A DNA stretch of 64,000 nucleotides from Altererythrobacter sp. H2 (lineage in GTDB: Bacteria > Pseudomonadota > Alphaproteobacteria > Sphingomonadales > Sphingomonadaceae): assembly GCF_035319885.1 (NCBI RefSeq), contig NZ_CP141285.1:310001-374000 (forward strand), in the 5' to 3' direction. Within the stretch, counting starts at the first letter, position 1, and each line of letters starts with the position of its first letter. The position numbers and the translations under genes were made by a program. Shown here piece after piece: positions 1 to 8,946 of this stretch. The notes under the pieces are model-generated. The model made no database searches, was not told where the DNA came from, and was given only the letters and a program-made list of their open reading frames with translations.

Positions 1-472
1 CGGCGCAGGTCGGGCTGATGAACCCGCTGCGGTTGGCCGAGGGCGCCGCGAGCGGAAATTCGACCGCTTGCAGCACCGCCCGCATCACCGGGTGAGCCGG
101 GGCGCGCACTGCCAGGGTCGGCAGCCCCGCACTCACGGCCGGCGCAAGCCCGGCATCAGCGCGCAGTGGCAGCACCAGCGTGAGCGGCCCGGGCCAGTGT
201 TGCTGGGCCAGGCCTTTCGACACCATGTCGAATTCGACATAGGCAGCAGCCTGCCGAATATCGGCAACATGGACAATCAGGGGATTGAAGTCTGGCCGCC
301 CCTTGGCTGCATAGATCCGCGCAACCGCATCCGGATCATCCGCGCGGGCAGCGAGGCCATAGACCGTCTCGGTCGGCAGCGCGACCAGTCCGCCTGCGCG
401 CAGGACAGCGGCCGCACGCGCGATTCCCGCAGCATCGGCGGCCAGCACTTCCGTAGCGTTCTTGCCCGTCAT
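1..472 (-). CDS. Threonylcarbamoyl-AMP synthase (TsaC/Sua5/YrdC family), partial
   Basis: The window edge cuts this gene; the first 157 residues are visible, starting at the ATG whose complement is 470-472. The family makes L-threonylcarbamoyladenylate from threonine, bicarbonate and ATP, the first step of t6A37 modification of ANN-decoding tRNAs in the cytoplasm. Visible family motifs are PTETVYGLAARA (about residues 33-43), the KGRP segment (57-60) and APSANRSG (143-150), which belong to the conserved nucleotide and threonine pocket. It is divergent from the acyl-CoA dehydrogenase gene, so the two share a promoter region of under 70 bases. Whether it is the short TsaC form or the two-domain Sua5 form cannot be told, because the C-terminus lies outside the window. 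Confidence 0.9.
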   Translation of the reverse strand, partial: MTGKNATEVLAADAAGIARAAAVLRAGGLVALPTETVYGLAARADDPDAVARIYAAKGRPDFNPLIVHVADIRQAAAYVEFDMVSKGLAQQHWPGPLTLVLPLRADAGLAPAVSAGLPTLAVRAPAHPVMRAVLQAVEFPLAAPSANRSGFISPTCA

Positions 473-535
473 GGGTGCGCGCTATAGGTGATGCTGCGCC
501 CACTCAAGAGCTTTACCCAAGAGGATATCCCAGCT

Positions 536-2278
536 GTGACTCCTTTCGTGCCTCCGACTCAGGACCAATTGCTCGCCATCCGGACCAATGCCGGGATCGG
601 CGAACTGGCGCAGAGCGAGCGTTTTGCTGCAGCTGAGCCCGATCTGGTCGATGCCATCGTCGAAGGCGTCGGCGCGCTGGCGGCGGGCGAATGGGCGCCG
701 CTCAACCGGATCGGCGATCTGGAAGGCGCGGTGCTGGAGAATGGCGTGGTCCGCCTCCCTGCCGGGTTTGCCGAAGCCTATAATCTCTACGTCGAGCAGG
801 GCTGGAACGCGATTGCCAGCCCGCCGGAGTTTGGCGGACAGGGCATGCCCTTTACGCTGGCCTGCAACGTGCTGGAAAACCTCGGCACGGCCAACATGGC
901 ATTCAATCTCCTGCCGATGCTGTCGGTCGGCGCGATCGACGCGCTGGAGAACCATGGCAGCGCCGCGCAGAAGGAAAAATACCTGCCCCGCCTGGTCAGC
1001 GGCGAATGGTCCGGCACGATGAACCTGACCGAGCCCCAGGCCGGAAGCGATGTCGGCGCCCTGCGCGCCACCGCCACGCCCATCATTGGTGGTCCCCACG
1101 CCGGCAAATACCTGATCCAGGGCCAGAAGATCTACATCACCTGGGGCGAGCACGAACTGGCGAGCAACATCATCCATCTGGTTCTGGCCCGCCTCCCCGG
1201 TGCGCCTGAAGGAACCCGGGGCATCTCGCTGTTCATCGTGCCCAAGTACCACGTCAATGACGACGGATCGCTCGGCGGGCGCAACGACCTCAAGTGCGTC
1301 AGCCTTGAACACAAGCTGGGCATCAATGCCTCCCCGACCTGCGTGATGAGCTATGGCGACAGCGGCGAATGCGTGGGCGAGCTGGTCGGTGCGGAGAACC
1401 GGGGTCTCGCTGCCATGTTCACCATGATGAACAACGCCCGGATCAACGTCGGCAACCAGGGCGTGCAGATTGCCGAGCGCGCCACCCAGCAGGCGCTCGC
1501 CTATGCGCGGGACCGGGTGCAGTCCGCCCGGGCCGGTTCGCCGGACAAGAGCCCTGTGGCAATTATCGAGCACCCGGACGTGCGCCGCACCCTGATCCGG
1601 ATGAAGGCCCTGACCGAAGCCGCCCGCGCCCTGCTCTATTACACGGCCGGGCTGGTCGATCGCGGGGCGCTGGGAGATGCCGCTGCAGGAAACCGGGCTG
1701 ACCTGCTGGTGCCGATGCTCAAGGCCTGGGGAACCGACATCGGGGTGGAGGTTGCCAGCCTTGGCGTGCAGGTCCACGGCGGGATGGGTTTCGTCGAGGA
1801 AACCGGCGCAGCCCAGCACTATCGCGATGCCCGCATCGCCCCGATCTACGAAGGAACCAACGGCATCCAGGCGGCAGATCTGGTTACCCGCAAGCTGGGC
1901 CTGGAAAATGGCGGGGTCATGGCCGCCCTGATGGACGAGATCGCACGCGACGCTGCTGCCGAACCCGCGCTGGCCGGGCTGGCCCGCGATTGTGCCGCCA
2001 TCGCCCAGTGGATGCAGGGCGAAGCCAGCCTCGATGACCGCCTGGCCGGAAGCGTACCGTTCTGCACCATGTGTGCGGTCGCCGTGGCCGGTTGGCAGCT
2101 GCTGCGCCAGCTCAGCGCGGTGGAAGCGGGCGCGATGCCTTCACTCGCCGCAACCAAGCGCGTGACGGCCCGCTTCTTCCTTGACCGGATCGTGCCGGAA
2201 GCAGCGGGCCTCAAAGGCTCGGCAACCGCCGGGGCCGATGCGCTCTACAGCCTGACCGCCGAACAGCTGGCAGGCTGA
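536..2278 (+). CDS. Acyl-CoA dehydrogenase with extra C-terminal domain
   Basis: A FAD flavoenzyme that introduces the alpha,beta double bond in acyl-CoA thioesters, the first step of beta-oxidation. The length of 580 residues and the tail after the core fold match the FadE-like ACADs that carry an additional C-terminal domain. The middle domain has NLTEPQAGSDVGALR and ITWGEH, and the catalytic base is Glu439 in YEGTNGIQAADL. I chose GTG at 536 because AAGAGGAT lies about nine bases upstream and the protein then begins TPFVPPTQ, as I recall for sphingomonad homologues; in-frame GTG (488) and ATG (491) starts would add 15-16 residues without a good ribosome site. Substrate chain length cannot be read from sequence. 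An ATPase gene follows four bases downstream. Confidence 0.93.
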   Translation: MTPFVPPTQDQLLAIRTNAGIGELAQSERFAAAEPDLVDAIVEGVGALAAGEWAPLNRIGDLEGAVLENGVVRLPAGFAEAYNLYVEQGWNAIASPPEFGGQGMPFTLACNVLENLGTANMAFNLLPMLSVGAIDALENHGSAAQKEKYLPRLVSGEWSGTMNLTEPQAGSDVGALRATATPIIGGPHAGKYLIQGQKIYITWGEHELASNIIHLVLARLPGAPEGTRGISLFIVPKYHVNDDGSLGGRNDLKCVSLEHKLGINASPTCVMSYGDSGECVGELVGAENRGLAAMFTMMNNARINVGNQGVQIAERATQQALAYARDRVQSARAGSPDKSPVAIIEHPDVRRTLIRMKALTEAARALLYYTAGLVDRGALGDAAAGNRADLLVPMLKAWGTDIGVEVASLGVQVHGGMGFVEETGAAQHYRDARIAPIYEGTNGIQAADLVTRKLGLENGGVMAALMDEIARDAAAEPALAGLARDCAAIAQWMQGEASLDDRLAGSVPFCTMCAVAVAGWQLLRQLSAVEAGAMPSLAATKRVTARFFLDRIVPEAAGLKGSATAGADALYSLTAEQLAG

Positions 2279-2282
2279 CCCG

Positions 2283-3122
2283 GTGGCCGTTGATCCAGCC
2301 GACCCGCTTGCCCGGATAGCCGCCGCGCTCGAGCGGATGGCACCGCTCAGCGGGCAGGCAGGCACTGACTGGACGGCGGCTCCGGCCTATATCTGGAGCG
2401 CACAGGGCGTGCGCCCGGTCCCCCTGATCGAGGCCCCGCCGCTCGACGTTCTCATGGGCATCGACCGGCAGAAAGACATTGTTCTCACCAATCTCCAGCG
2501 CCATGCTGCCGGATCGGCGGCGCATGATATGTTCCTGTGGGGCGCGCGCGGAATGGGCAAGTCAGCGCTGCTGAGAGCGACCGCACTGGCCGTCCAGCGG
2601 GAATGCGGCAGTGCGCTGGCGCTGGTCCAGGTGGCGGGCGATGCGCTCGACAGCCTGCCCGCGCTCTTCAACCAGCTTGCCCGCGTGTCGCGGCAGTTCC
2701 TCGTGTACATCGACGATCTCGGCTTTGCCGACGGCGACCTGCAGGGGCCGCGCCGTCTGCGCAGCTGGCTGGATGGCGGAGTCGAGGCTCGGCCCGGCAA
2801 CGTGCGGATCGCCGTGACCTCCAACCGCCGGGCGATCGTTCCACGCGAGGCAGGCGAACAGGATGACCCGATCAATCCGCGCGACGCGGTCGATGACCGG
2901 CTGGCGCTGGCCGACCGGTTCGGAATTGCGTTGGGTTTCCACGCCTGCGACCAGGCGACTTATCTCGCGATTGTTGCTGCCTATGCAGGGCACCTCGATC
3001 TCGCCTGGGACGAGGCCGATGCGCTGGAATGGGCCAAGCGGCGGGGCGCCCGGTCAGGCCGGGTTGCCTGGCACTACATCACCGAGCTTGCCGGGCGCGC
3101 CGGTCAGGCGCTCAGGCTCTAG
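2283..3122 (+). CDS. DUF815-family AAA-type ATPase
   Basis: A 279-residue P-loop ATPase with Walker A GARGMGKS (residues 87-94) and Walker B VYIDDL (141-146), followed by a sensor-like TSNRR segment. The arrangement, with a leading stretch of about 60 residues before a single AAA module and a DPINPRDAVDDRLALADRFG region, matches the DUF815 family, common in alphaproteobacteria and without an established role. It starts with GTG four bases after the acyl-CoA dehydrogenase stop and is probably co-transcribed with it, though a functional link is not evident. Its stop codon overlaps the stop of the convergent sugar dehydrogenase gene through a CTAG tetramer. Confidence 0.85.
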   Translation: MAVDPADPLARIAAALERMAPLSGQAGTDWTAAPAYIWSAQGVRPVPLIEAPPLDVLMGIDRQKDIVLTNLQRHAAGSAAHDMFLWGARGMGKSALLRATALAVQRECGSALALVQVAGDALDSLPALFNQLARVSRQFLVYIDDLGFADGDLQGPRRLRSWLDGGVEARPGNVRIAVTSNRRAIVPREAGEQDDPINPRDAVDDRLALADRFGIALGFHACDQATYLAIVAAYAGHLDLAWDEADALEWAKRRGARSGRVAWHYITELAGRAGQALRL

Positions 3123-4555
3123 CGCGGATCGTCGCGAAACGAGGCAGCGGTGCCGCCCAGCTCGCGCTGCGGCGGCAAGGAACGGGTACGGATCCGCTCG
3201 ATCGCAGGGCGGGGCTCAGCCCCGGTTGCGACCACCCGCCAGATGATTCCGGCGGTATCGTCACTGATCAGCAGCGCGCCATCACCGGCCCATTCCACCC
3301 AGGTCGGGCGCCCGCGCGTCGTGCCATCGCCGGTGAGGAAGCCGGTCAGCACCGGCACGGGCTTGCCCTGCGGATTGCCACGCGCATCGAACGGGACGAA
3401 GACCACGTCGTAACCCGAAGGGGGTTTGCGGTTCCACGAGCCGTGGCGGGCAATGAACGCGCCGCGGCCGAAGGTCTGGCCCATGCGATCCCCCTCGGCC
3501 GAAAACACCAGCCCCAGCGCAGCCACGTGCGGCCCGAGCGCATATTCGGGCTTGCGGGTATATTCCATCAGGTACTGCGGCATGGGCACCTCGACCCGTT
3601 CGTCGATGTTCTCGCGCCAGTAGACCCAGGGCCAGCCGTACTGTGCGCCGATCGGGACATTGGTGAGATAGTCAGGCACCAGGTCGGACCCCAGCATGTC
3701 GCGCTCGTTGACCGTGGTCCACAGCTCGCCGTTCCAGGGGTTCCAGTCGAGGCCGTTCGGATTGCGCAGCCCGGCCGCGAAGGGCCGGTTGCTGCCGGTG
3801 GCAAGGTCAAGCTCATGAATCATGGCCCGGCCTTCCTCGACCTCCATCCCCTGTTCGCCGATGTTGGAGACAGAGCCGACCGCGATGTAGAGCTTCGTGC
3901 CGTCCGGGCTCAGCTCGATATTGCGCATCCAGTGGCCGCCGCCGCCGGGCAGATCCATCAGCTTGCGGCCTGCGCCGCTCAGCGTGGCCGCGCCGAGCTG
4001 GTAATCGAAGGCCAGCACGGCATTGTGGTTGGCCACATACAGCGTGCCCTCGTTCCAGGCGATGCCTGACGGCGAATCAAGCGCGTCAGTCAGAACCTGC
4101 CGGACCTCGGCCGTGCCATCACCGTCCGCATCGCGCAGGAGCACCAGCTGGTTGGGCGAATCTCCCTTGGCCCCGGCGCGGCTCATCAGCAGGTCGGCAA
4201 TCCAGCCGGTGATCCCGCCGCCGCCCTCGCTCTTCGGAGCGCGGGTCAGGGTGACCAGCACGTCGCCGTTGGGCAGGGTGTGGATCACCCGGGGATGTTC
4301 CAGCCCCTCGGCAAACCGCATGACCGCAAGACCCTCGGCCGCTTCGGGCAGTTCACCGTCCTGCCAGCCGATCGGCCTGGCGATCCGCACGGTCGGGAAC
4401 ATCTCGGATTTCGCTTCCTGCAGGGTCGGGTCAGTACCGGTGACCGCCTCGACCGGGAGGTCGGCCTTGTCGCCCCGGTAAACCCAGAAGGCGAAACCGC
4501 CGAGGATGAGAAGGAAGACCAGCAGGCCGATGAGGAGTTTGCGCGCTATGCTCAT
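3119..4555 (-). CDS. PQQ-dependent sugar (sorbosone-type) dehydrogenase, membrane-anchored
   Basis: A 478-residue beta-propeller of the soluble glucose/sorbosone dehydrogenase type, which oxidises an aldose or related substrate in the periplasm with pyrroloquinoline quinone. The N-terminus (KLLIGLLVFLLILGGFAFWV, about residues 6-25) is a single membrane anchor or uncleaved signal. Propeller motifs include LRNPNGLDWNPWNGELWTTVNERD and YGWPWVYWREN. The same frame runs open far upstream to about 5278, but that stretch lies over the convergent msr gene; MSIARK at 4555 is the credible start because the hydrophobic anchor follows at once. Substrate is unknown and no PQQ biosynthesis genes are in the window. 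Confidence 0.85.
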   Translation of the reverse strand: MSIARKLLIGLLVFLLILGGFAFWVYRGDKADLPVEAVTGTDPTLQEAKSEMFPTVRIARPIGWQDGELPEAAEGLAVMRFAEGLEHPRVIHTLPNGDVLVTLTRAPKSEGGGGITGWIADLLMSRAGAKGDSPNQLVLLRDADGDGTAEVRQVLTDALDSPSGIAWNEGTLYVANHNAVLAFDYQLGAATLSGAGRKLMDLPGGGGHWMRNIELSPDGTKLYIAVGSVSNIGEQGMEVEEGRAMIHELDLATGSNRPFAAGLRNPNGLDWNPWNGELWTTVNERDMLGSDLVPDYLTNVPIGAQYGWPWVYWRENIDERVEVPMPQYLMEYTRKPEYALGPHVAALGLVFSAEGDRMGQTFGRGAFIARHGSWNRKPPSGYDVVFVPFDARGNPQGKPVPVLTGFLTGDGTTRGRPTWVEWAGDGALLISDDTAGIIWRVVATGAEPRPAIERIRTRSLPPQRELGGTAASFRDDPR

Positions 4556-4618
4556 GGGCGGCAGGCATAAGGCGCAGGCGGGCTTGCGGCAATCCTGCAA
4601 GTGGCTAGGACTGGCCCG

Positions 4619-5101
4619 ATGTACGATTTCGCGCCCGATCCCTCGCTCGCCAAGCCCGAACGCTATCGCCAGCTGGTGGCAGCGGCCGACGCGCTCACCG
4701 CAGGCGAGCCTGACAGTGTCGCCAATATGGCCAATGTCGCGGCGCTGCTGTGGGAGTTCCTGCCCGATCTCAACTGGGCAGGATTCTATCGCATGGTAGA
4801 GGGCGAACTGGTGCTGGGACCCTTCGTGGGCCGGCCCGCCTGCATCCGCATTCCGCTCGGCAAAGGCGTGTGCGGGACGGCAGCATCCCAGGGTGAGACC
4901 CAGCTGGTGAAGGATGTCCACGCTTTTCCCGGCCACATTGCCTGCGATGCGGCCAGCCAGTCGGAACTGGTCGTGCCGGTGCTGCGGGCTGGCACCGTGA
5001 CGGCAGTGATCGACCTCGACAGCCCCCTGACGGCACGGTTCGACCACGACGATGCCGCAGGCATCGAGGCCCTTGCAAGGCTCCTCGCTGACCGGATCTG
5101 A
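4619..5101 (+). CDS. Free methionine-(R)-sulfoxide reductase (GAF-domain fRMsr)
   Basis: A single GAF domain of 160 residues. The family reduces free L-methionine-(R)-S-oxide using thioredoxin, repairing oxidised methionine in the cytoplasm. The three cysteines typical of the enzyme are present: Cys75 in GRPACIRIP, Cys85 in GKGVCGTAA and Cys109 in HIACDAASQSELVVP; Cys109 would be the catalytic nucleophile by alignment to the E. coli enzyme. The ATG at 4619 (MYDFAPDPSL) is preferred over an upstream in-frame GTG at 4601. It is divergent from the sugar dehydrogenase gene. A peptide-methionine reductase (MsrA) is encoded about 39 kb away in the same window. Confidence 0.92.
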   Translation: MYDFAPDPSLAKPERYRQLVAAADALTAGEPDSVANMANVAALLWEFLPDLNWAGFYRMVEGELVLGPFVGRPACIRIPLGKGVCGTAASQGETQLVKDVHAFPGHIACDAASQSELVVPVLRAGTVTAVIDLDSPLTARFDHDDAAGIEALARLLADRI

Positions 5102-5234
5102 GCCTTCCGCAAAAGACCGCCCCGAATCGGGACAGGTCACTGGAAAGCGTGTGTTTCTGCCCGATGCGATGGTAGATTTTCCCTTAACGCGCCCGAGAAT
5201 CAGTCTCGCGGCGCCTGCCAACCGGGGATTTCGC

Positions 5235-6203
5235 ATGACCGCACGCCGCCTGTTTTCACTGGGCCTGCTTGGCTGCACCGCTGCAGTCGCCGCACCTGCC
5301 CTGGCACAACCGGAAATGACCCAGGACGAGCCGGGTGTGTACGAATATGCCCGCCCCGCCCCGCCCCAGGCGCCGGTGATCTATGAGCACCAGCCGGTGA
5401 TCCAGCCCCTGCCCGCGCCGGTCGTGACCCGGCCCGTCGTCCAGGCAGTGCCCCAGGCATACCAGGACGAACAGGCCTACGAGGTCGAGGAAGTCTGCGT
5501 TTGCGACCCGGCCGAACAGTCTCGCCAGACCGTCGTCTACCCGCCCCAGGCTCTGCCCTATCCCCATCAGGCCGTGGCCAGCCCGGGCTACCCGATGCCC
5601 CCTGCCATGCCAGTGCAGCCGCAACCTTCGTACGACCGCGAAGCCTGGTTGGATCAGTGCCGTGCGCAATACCGCGACAACCGTGGGCGGCGCGATGGCG
5701 CCATCGGCGGCGGGCTGCTCGGCGCAGCAGTCGGCGGGCTTATCGGCAACCGTGTTGCTGACGGCAACCGGCTGACCGGCACCCTGCTCGGCGCAGGCGT
5801 TGGCGGAATCGCTGGTGCCGTCGCAGGATCAGCAATCGGCAATTCGAGCGACCAGCGCCGCGCTGCGGATGAATGCGAAATCTACCTCGACCGCTATCTT
5901 GCCGCCGCTCAGAGCCAGCAAGGCTACTACGGTTACCCCGCCTACGCCTATGGCTATGGCTACCCTGCCAATGGCTATGGCTATGGCTACCCCGCCTACG
6001 GTTACGGGCAGACGATGCAGATGAGCTACGTCCCCGTGCTGATCCAGGTGCCCCAGCGGGCCGTAGTTCGCGAGACGGTGACCGAGGAATGGGTGGAAGT
6101 GCCGCTCCAGTATGCTCCGGCGGCTACGCGTAAGGTCCAGCGTCGTCCTGCCCCGGCGCCCAAGCCGGTCAAGGTGAAGACCCGGTACGTCAAGAGCCGC
6201 TAG
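5235..6203 (+). CDS. Glycine-zipper (2TM) envelope protein with Tyr/Gly/Pro repeats
   Basis: A 322-residue secreted or outer-membrane-associated protein. Residues 1-24 form a signal peptide (MTARRLFSLGLLGC through PALAQ). A proline/glutamine-rich segment follows, then an RDGAIGGG ... GSAIG stretch (about 154-203) with two runs of small residues at four-residue spacing, a glycine-zipper 2TM domain as in Rick_17kDa_Anti-type proteins. Downstream is a low-complexity tyrosine-rich run built from repeats of YGYGYPA (about 230-257), then a basic tail ending in lysine/arginine. Such proteins are often annotated as surface antigens; the actual role is unknown. The start is set by the signal peptide at 5235, although the frame is open from 5052. 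Its end overlaps the convergent usher gene end by four bases. Confidence 0.8.
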   Translation: MTARRLFSLGLLGCTAAVAAPALAQPEMTQDEPGVYEYARPAPPQAPVIYEHQPVIQPLPAPVVTRPVVQAVPQAYQDEQAYEVEEVCVCDPAEQSRQTVVYPPQALPYPHQAVASPGYPMPPAMPVQPQPSYDREAWLDQCRAQYRDNRGRRDGAIGGGLLGAAVGGLIGNRVADGNRLTGTLLGAGVGGIAGAVAGSAIGNSSDQRRAADECEIYLDRYLAAAQSQQGYYGYPAYAYGYGYPANGYGYGYPAYGYGQTMQMSYVPVLIQVPQRAVVRETVTEEWVEVPLQYAPAATRKVQRRPAPAPKPVKVKTRYVKSR

Positions 6204-8911
6204 GGGCCGGACACCGCCGGCGCCGCCCCGGCACGGGCTATGGTCAACGGGCCCGGCTCCAGCCGGATAACGCCCAGCCGGGCAATATCGGTCAGCCGGT
6301 CGAGCGTGATCGAAACGGGGATTGTCTCACGCACCTCCAGCTTGCGGGCCACGGCCGGGGTCAGGCGAAGGCGGTACTGACCATAGGGCACGCGGTCGAA
6401 CAGGAAGAACCCGTCGTATTCGCTCAGGGTTGAGGCCACCACCGCTCCCTTGCGATCAACCAGCTCCAGCTCCGCGCCGGCCTGTGGCGTTCCGTTCGGG
6501 GTAAGGAGCGTACCTTCTACTTCGCCCGAAGGCGAGATCGGCAGGAGCACTTCCGTGGCCACACCCGGTCGCGGCACGACCACGACCCCCTTGCTGGCGG
6601 GAACAAGAAACGGGTCGTCCAGCGAGGACAGATCAACACCCACCAGCACCGGCTGGAACGGGGCAAGGCCATCGACCACCGCCTTGCCGTTTTCGCCCGT
6701 CACCGCGTCGCGGAAACGCAGGCCGGCCTCCACCATTACGCCCTCGATCGGCTCTTCACCCGGCGAAAGGCGGCCGTCCCCGTCATCATCGCGGAATACC
6801 GTGACCGAGGCCTGGCCATTGCGGGCAAGGCGCTGGCTGGTCATCCGCACGCCCCCCCTGGCCGGGTCCGGGCCGAGACTGAAGGCGAGCGAAACATTGG
6901 CACCGATCCCGCCATTGGTGGCATAGCTTGCATCGGCTCTGAGAGCGAACCGCCTGAAATCGCGAGTGTACCCAAGCGTGAAGTCGGTCGTCCCGGTGGC
7001 GGTTTCAAACTCGGCCTCGAAGTTGAGATCCGATTTGTCATCGAGCCGCTTGCCGGTCGACAGGCGGGCCCGCTCAAGCCCCTTGTCCGGGCCATCGAGG
7101 ACGAAATCCGCCCCGGCCCGCAACGGCAGCCCGAACAGGCGGCGGCTGGCGAGAAGGCGCAGCCGGGTTCCCGGATCGTTGCCCGCGCTGCCCGATTCGC
7201 GGCGCAGCTCCGCCCTCAGGCTGGTGCCCAGCACGCGCGCGCTGGTGCCCAGAAACCATTCGTTAACCTTTGACCCGTCGCGGCGCTCGATCCGGCTGAC
7301 CCCGGCTTGGATTGGCAGGACAAATTTTCCCATTTTCAACGAGGTATCAGCCCGCAGCCCCGCCCGGTAGTTCAGCGTATCGCTGCCGAAATCGCTCTGG
7401 AAGGCACCTGTGACCCAGGCGGCGTTGGCCGCAAGGTTGACCGGCCCCACCTTGCCAAGGGCGGTTGCCTCGACGAAGAAACCAGCGCCGAGTTCGTGCG
7501 CGCCAGCCAGTTGCACCTGCATTGCGCCGAAGGTGCGTTGCAGATTGGCCTCCAGGTATTGTCGTCTTTTGCCGGAGAGCACGAAGCTCTGGTAGCCGAG
7601 GGCAACGCTGGTGCGCTCGTCCAGCCCGCGCTCGACCCCCACGCCCCAGCGCCAGTGGCCGGAATCGGGCAGGACGAATCGCTTGCGCAGCTCGATCAGG
7701 TCGCGGTCCTGCTGGACAATGCCGCCCCAATAGAAAGTCTTGCCAGGCTGGACCATCTCCCGGCCCACCGGAACGTCTTCCCGCACCCGGCGGACCTGGC
7801 CTTGCGGGCCATAGAGCACGATCTCGAACTCGTTGCGGCCGAACTGCAGGTCAATCTCATCGAACAGGTAGCGTCCGCTACCATCTTCCTGCTGGAAGGC
7901 GATCAGCTGGCCATTGCGATAGAGTTCGGCATCCCACCCGGCGGGCAGGGCACCGCGCAGGGTGGTGGTGGCAAAGCGCGCCGAGGCGCCAAGCGGCCGG
8001 TTGCCGATAAATGCGCCCCGGCCGACCACGCTGCGGCCGGTCAACTGCCCGGGCAGCAGTTCGACATCGCCGGCGGCGACACGGGTCGCACTGAGCGGTC
8101 CGAGCAGCCCGCCTTCAGGCTGGTTGCGATAGGCGGTGACGCGCAGGGACTGGGGCTGGAGCCGGTCATCCGATGCCAGGCGGGCAGTGTAGCTAGCCTT
8201 GCCCAGCTCCCCTGCAGCCGTCATTTCGTAGCGGACCGAGCGGGTGGTCGTGCCCGATACGCTGCTGGCGCGGGCCTGAAGGTTCACATCGACTGAAGGG
8301 GTCCGCCAGAGCCGGTATTCGGCGTCGGCCCTCGGGAAAGCTGCCAGATCGAAAGTCTGCGAAGGCTTGCGAAGTCGCGCGGCGCGACTTCTGCGCTCGA
8401 TTGCCTCGATAAACGGCAGTTTCGCGGCGTTATCGATCCGGATTGCCGAATTGTAGAGGTCGGCAGTCATGCCCACCCCGAACCAGCGCGAGAGCGCCTC
8501 CAGCCGGACACACCAGCCCTCGGGAGTATCGAGGATCTCATCTTGGATCGGCGCTGCGCCTGTGTTCTTGTTTTGTACCGTATTTGAGTCGCGGTCGATC
8601 ACGAAGGTCTGGTCTTCCGAGAACAGCCAGCCGGTTGCGCGGCGCGACTTCTTGTCGAGGCGCACCGGCAGATCGAACGACTGGATGACGTCACCCAGAT
8701 CGAGGCACACACCGCGGTCGGTCTGGTAGCCGCGGACTTCGTTGAGGAATTCATGCTTGCCGACGGTGAACTTCATCAACAGCGCATCATCGTCGCTCGC
8801 CTGCCAGCGCGATTGTGCCAGGGCCGGCGCAGACGCGCCAAGCGCCACCGCAGCGAGTGCGATGGCGCCAAGCGCAGGTTGGCCAAATGCCCTGGGTGCG
8901 AAGCGCGACAT
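6200..8911 (-). CDS. Chaperone-usher outer-membrane usher protein
   Basis: A 903-residue secreted protein (signal peptide through APALAQ, residues 1-33). The order is an N-terminal periplasmic domain, a long beta-rich barrel region with a plug-like insert (LYRNGQLIAFQQEDGSGRYL and VPVGREMVQPGKTFYWGG), and a C-terminal part with two carboxypeptidase-regulatory-like beta-sandwiches (NGTPQAGAELELVDRKGAVV, then YDGFFLFDRVPYGQYRLRL). Ushers are the outer-membrane pores through which chaperone-bound pilins are assembled. It is the last gene of the minus-strand set pilin-chaperone-usher, 35 bases after the chaperone stop. It is divergent from classical FimD/PapC and closer in layout to the CS1/alpha-type or other atypical ushers; that class assignment is inference. 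Confidence 0.8.
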   Translation of the reverse strand: MSRFAPRAFGQPALGAIALAAVALGASAPALAQSRWQASDDDALLMKFTVGKHEFLNEVRGYQTDRGVCLDLGDVIQSFDLPVRLDKKSRRATGWLFSEDQTFVIDRDSNTVQNKNTGAAPIQDEILDTPEGWCVRLEALSRWFGVGMTADLYNSAIRIDNAAKLPFIEAIERRSRAARLRKPSQTFDLAAFPRADAEYRLWRTPSVDVNLQARASSVSGTTTRSVRYEMTAAGELGKASYTARLASDDRLQPQSLRVTAYRNQPEGGLLGPLSATRVAAGDVELLPGQLTGRSVVGRGAFIGNRPLGASARFATTTLRGALPAGWDAELYRNGQLIAFQQEDGSGRYLFDEIDLQFGRNEFEIVLYGPQGQVRRVREDVPVGREMVQPGKTFYWGGIVQQDRDLIELRKRFVLPDSGHWRWGVGVERGLDERTSVALGYQSFVLSGKRRQYLEANLQRTFGAMQVQLAGAHELGAGFFVEATALGKVGPVNLAANAAWVTGAFQSDFGSDTLNYRAGLRADTSLKMGKFVLPIQAGVSRIERRDGSKVNEWFLGTSARVLGTSLRAELRRESGSAGNDPGTRLRLLASRRLFGLPLRAGADFVLDGPDKGLERARLSTGKRLDDKSDLNFEAEFETATGTTDFTLGYTRDFRRFALRADASYATNGGIGANVSLAFSLGPDPARGGVRMTSQRLARNGQASVTVFRDDDGDGRLSPGEEPIEGVMVEAGLRFRDAVTGENGKAVVDGLAPFQPVLVGVDLSSLDDPFLVPASKGVVVVPRPGVATEVLLPISPSGEVEGTLLTPNGTPQAGAELELVDRKGAVVASTLSEYDGFFLFDRVPYGQYRLRLTPAVARKLEVRETIPVSITLDRLTDIARLGVIRLEPGPLTIARAGAAPAVSGP

Positions 8912-8946
8912 GGATATGACCCGGCGGGGTGCTGGTCCGTGTTCTG

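Noticed and set aside
4556-5278. N-terminal extension of the sugar dehydrogenase frame
   Set aside because: It overlaps the convergent fRMsr gene and has no signal or domain; the membrane anchor at 4555 marks the real start.
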